Shown here piece by piece: positions 62,190-64,000 of a stretch of DNA of 64,000 bases (position 1 is its first letter; the number at the start of each line of letters is the position of its first letter). The stretch is from NCBI RefSeq assembly GCF_001665235.1, contig NZ_LZSC01000038.1, positions 124,001 to 188,000 of the forward strand, given 5' to 3'. A program made the position numbers and the translations under genes. The notes under the pieces are model-generated. The model was given only the letters and a program-made list of their open reading frames with translations. It did no database searches and was not told the DNA's origin. Source of the DNA: Mycobacterium sp. 1100029.7 (GTDB lineage Bacteria > Actinomycetota > Actinomycetes > Mycobacteriales > Mycobacteriaceae).

Positions 62190-62785
62190 GTCGTGAGCCT
62201 TTCCAGTCCGGCACCAACCACGTCGAAGGCGTTGCCGAGCGCCGTCGGCAGGGGTACGGACTCGTCACTGAGCCAGTGCTCGTAGGCCGAGAGTGCGACC
62301 CCGAGCAGCGTCCACGCGACGGTCTGGGGGATCAGGTCGGTCGTCTTGCCGCCCGAGCGCCGGGCGACGAACTCAGCGATCACCTCGCGCCAGCCGGCGT
62401 ACATCGTCATCGAGTATGCCTGCAGTTCGGCGGTCTGCAGGATGACCCGCATGCGCTGGCGATGCCGGACGGTCTCGGAATCGTCAAAGGTGTTGAATGC
62501 CAATAGTGCTGCCCGCAGTGCCTCGCCGAGCGGGACTCGCGGGCCGACCGAGTCGAGCAACTCTCGTAGGTGCGCAAGATGGGTGTCGAACTCGCCCCAG
62601 AGAATCGCGTTTTTGGATGCGTAATAGCGGAACAGTGTGCGCCGCGAGATTCCGGCAGCCTGCGCGACATCGTCGACGCTCACCTCGGCGAATCCCCTTG
62701 CCGTGAACAGCTCGATGGCGACGTCGGTGATGTCGTGCGGTGTCGTCGACCGCCGCCGGCCGACCCGCGACTGCGGAAGCGTCAA
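62186..62785 (-). CDS. mftR: Mycofactocin TetR-family regulator MftR
   Basis: A 199-residue TetR protein. [54 protein letters not shown] is the DNA-binding domain. TTG at 62785 is chosen because GGAAGG lies six bases before it and [17 protein letters not shown] is the conserved start; the frame continues to a TTG at 62875, but that would reach into the mftA promoter. In M. smegmatis MftR controls mft genes in response to acyl-CoA. It is divergent from mftA across a 95-base region. Confidence 0.9.
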   Translation of the reverse strand: MTLPQSRVGRRRSTTPHDITDVAIELFTARGFAEVSVDDVAQAAGISRRTLFRYYASKNAILWGEFDTHLAHLRELLDSVGPRVPLGEALRAALLAFNTFDDSETVRHRQRMRVILQTAELQAYSMTMYAGWREVIAEFVARRSGGKTTDLIPQTVAWTLLGVALSAYEHWLSDESVPLPTALGNAFDVVGAGLERLTT

Positions 62786-62830
62786 ACCTGCCCTTCCATT
62801 ACGGCACTCGATGCCATATTCTGACGACGA

Positions 62831-62839
62831 TTGTGACAA
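62831..62839. promoter_or_regulatory. Possible MftR operator core
   Basis: TTGTGACAA is a perfect 9-base dyad in the mftR-mftA intergenic region, 42 bases before mftA. A partly symmetric ATCGAC/GTTGTCGA sequence adjoins it. It is short for a TetR site and is only a candidate. Confidence 0.35.
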
Positions 62840-62880
62840 GATCGACATTCGTTGTCGAGACCGTAGGAGAGGCAATTCAT

Positions 62881-62970
62881 ATGGACCGCGAAACCGAGAC
62901 CGAGACTGAGCTCGTCACCGAGACGTTGGTTGAAGAAGTGTCCATCGACGGAATGTGCGGGGTTTACTGA
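62881..62970 (+). CDS. mftA: Mycofactocin precursor peptide MftA
   Basis: A 29-residue peptide ending SIDGMCGVY. The terminal Val-Tyr dipeptide is the part converted to mycofactocin: MftC decarboxylates and crosslinks it, MftE cuts it out, and MftD oxidises it. The acidic N-terminus is rich in Glu-Thr repeats ([14 protein letters not shown]) and serves as leader. GTAGGAGAGG lies about 6 bases before the ATG. It is followed by mftB and mftC; mftD-F are expected beyond the window. Confidence 0.96.
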   Translation: MDRETETETELVTETLVEEVSIDGMCGVY

Positions 62971-62972
62971 CC

Positions 62973-63284
62973 GTGCCTGCGCCCGCGCAGGCTCGCCCGG
63001 CGCAGAGCCGGTTCGACCCTGATCGCGGTTGGCGATTGCACCCGCAGGTCGCGGTTCGACCGGAACCGTTTGGCGCACTGCTCTATCACTTCGGCACCCG
63101 CAAGCTGTCATTCCTGAAGAACCGCACCATCCTTGCGGTGGTGCGGTCGCTGGCCGACCACCCCGATGTCCGGTCGGCCTTGCGGGCCGAAGGAGTCGAC
63201 GACTCGGAGCAGGGGCCGTATTTACACGCATTGGGTGTGCTGGTCGAATCCCGCATGCTGGTGCCCCAGGAGGACCATCAATGA
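62973..63284 (+). CDS. mftB: Mycofactocin precursor-binding protein MftB
   Basis: A 103-residue RRE-type (PqqD-like) chaperone that binds the MftA leader and presents it to MftC. FDPDRGWRLHPQVAVRPEPFGALLYHFGTRKLSFLKNRTILAVVRSLADHPDV is the conserved domain. GTG at 62973 starts two bases after the mftA stop; a longer in-frame ATG within mftA is unlikely. The stop overlaps the mftC start (ATGA), so mftABC are coupled. Confidence 0.94.
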   Translation: MPAPAQARPAQSRFDPDRGWRLHPQVAVRPEPFGALLYHFGTRKLSFLKNRTILAVVRSLADHPDVRSALRAEGVDDSEQGPYLHALGVLVESRMLVPQEDHQ

Positions 63285-64000
63285 CTACAGCGGCTCCCGT
63301 CCCTCGGCTCATCGAGCAGTTCGAGCACGGTCTGGACGCGCCCATCTGCCTGACGTGGGAGCTCACCTACGCCTGCAACCTGGCCTGTGTGCACTGCCTG
63401 TCGTCCTCGGGCAAGCGTGATCCGCGAGAGCTGTCGACGCGTCAGTGCATGGACATCATCGATGAGCTGGAACGCATGCAGGTGTTCTACGTCAACATTG
63501 GTGGCGGGGAACCTACTGTGCGCCAGGACTTCTGGGAGCTTGTGGACTACGCGACCGAACACCACGTCGGTGTGAAGTTCTCGACAAACGGGGTCCGCAT
63601 CACGCCGGAGGTCGCCGCGCGGCTGGCGGCCAGCGACTACGTCGACGTCCAGATCTCGCTGGACGGCGCCACGGCCGAGGTCAACGACGCCGTCCGCGGT
63701 CCCGGTTCGTTCGCCATGGCGGTGCGTGCGCTGGAAAACCTCGCCGCGGCCGGATTCTCCGACGCCAAGATCTCCGTCGTGGTTACCCGACACAACGTCG
63801 ACCAGCTCGACGAATTCGCTGCGCTGGCAAGCCGTTACGGTGTCACGCTGCGGATCACCCGGCTACGCCCCTCCGGGCGGGGCGCCGACGTCTGGGAAGA
63901 GCTGCACCCCACACCGGCTCAGCAGGTCCAGCTCTACGACTGGCTGGTCGCCAAGGGGGAGCGGGTCCTCACCGGCGACTCGTTCTTCCACCTGGCCCCG
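63281..64000 (+). CDS. mftC: Mycofactocin radical SAM maturase MftC, 3' end beyond window
   Basis: The first 240 codons of MftC. The radical SAM CxxxCxxC cluster site is CNLACVHC within LTWELTYACNLACVHCLSSSGKRDP, the GGEP motif is NIGGGEPTVRQDFW, and VQISLDGATAEVNDAVRG is the conserved barrel strand. MftC catalyses oxidative decarboxylation and cyclisation of the C-terminal Val-Tyr of MftA. The C-terminal SPASM region with auxiliary Fe-S clusters would lie after base 64000. Confidence 0.96.
   Translation, partial: MTTAAPVPRLIEQFEHGLDAPICLTWELTYACNLACVHCLSSSGKRDPRELSTRQCMDIIDELERMQVFYVNIGGGEPTVRQDFWELVDYATEHHVGVKFSTNGVRITPEVAARLAASDYVDVQISLDGATAEVNDAVRGPGSFAMAVRALENLAAAGFSDAKISVVVTRHNVDQLDEFAALASRYGVTLRITRLRPSGRGADVWEELHPTPAQQVQLYDWLVAKGERVLTGDSFFHLAP

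Noticed and set aside
62740..62970. Longer reading frame extending mftA upstream
   Set aside because: The extension crosses the mftR start region and lacks a ribosome site; the ATG at 62881 has GTAGGAGAGG and gives the known 29-residue precursor.

Overview
The window is high-GC actinobacterial DNA and reads as a chromosomal segment of a slow-growing, non-tuberculous Mycobacterium. Its backbone follows the gene order I recall for M. tuberculosis from echA3 (Rv0632c) to the mycofactocin genes (Rv0691c-Rv0693): tRNA-Thr/tRNA-Met/rpmG/hadABC/tRNA-Trp/secE-nusG-rplK-rplA, the mmaA mycolic-acid methyltransferase cluster, lipG, alpha-mannosidase, rplJ-rplL, mkl, rpoB-rpoC, end, fadE8-echA4-echA5, rpsL-rpsG-fusA-tuf and mftRABC. 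A PE-family gene next to tuf and the mycolate-modifying methyltransferases support a pathogenic-type slow grower. No species can be fixed from the sequence alone.

Region by region. 1-4.9 kb is an accessory block: a membrane protein cut by the window edge, two SAM methyltransferases, a nitroreductase, cyanase and a patatin-like lipase. It ends in a strong cruciform shared with convergent echA3. 5-7.8 kb carries echA3, an exported protein, a glyoxalase-II-like hydrolase and an orphan antitoxin-like gene. 7.9-12.6 kb holds three tRNAs, rpmG, the HadABC dehydratase of fatty acid synthase II, the SecE/NusG pair and ribosomal proteins L11/L1. At 12.7-14.6 kb sits an ECF sigma factor of the ECF42 type with a tandem DGPF/YCII partner. 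14.7-21.2 kb is the mycolic-acid modification cluster: mmaA4, mmaA3-like, two mmaA2-like genes and mmaA1, interrupted by a flavin monooxygenase of Baeyer-Villiger type. That enzyme is the most interesting item in the window, because Baeyer-Villiger oxidation of keto-mycolates is the expected route to wax-ester mycolates.

21.3-31.3 kb has lipG, an ABC1 kinase-like protein, a DinB protein, a GH38 alpha-mannosidase operon with a ROK kinase, and rplJL with an L10 leader. 31.3-34.8 kb has a TetR regulator, a carotenoid oxygenase with a clear palindromic operator, and mkl. rpoB (TTG start, wild-type rifampicin region) and rpoC follow and end at a textbook terminator. 42.9-47.9 kb has endonuclease IV and a beta-oxidation operon, fadE8-echA4-paaX-like-echA5, in which two 53-bp MIRU-like units chain the genes through ATGA overlaps. 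The mmpS5-mmpL5-Rv0678 efflux locus found here in M. tuberculosis is missing. Two DUF3060 secreted proteins and a TetR gene with an operator lead into the str operon.

The right end holds a PE gene, a SHOCT-type membrane protein, a mycofactocin-type SDR, a ferredoxin reductase, a 2-hydroxyacid dehydrogenase, and an ECF sigma/triple-VOC pair. It closes with a DUF2332 gene, mftR, mftA, mftB and the start of mftC, which runs off the window. No insertion sequence, prophage or CRISPR array was seen. References to M. tuberculosis gene content are from memory and were not checked by alignment.
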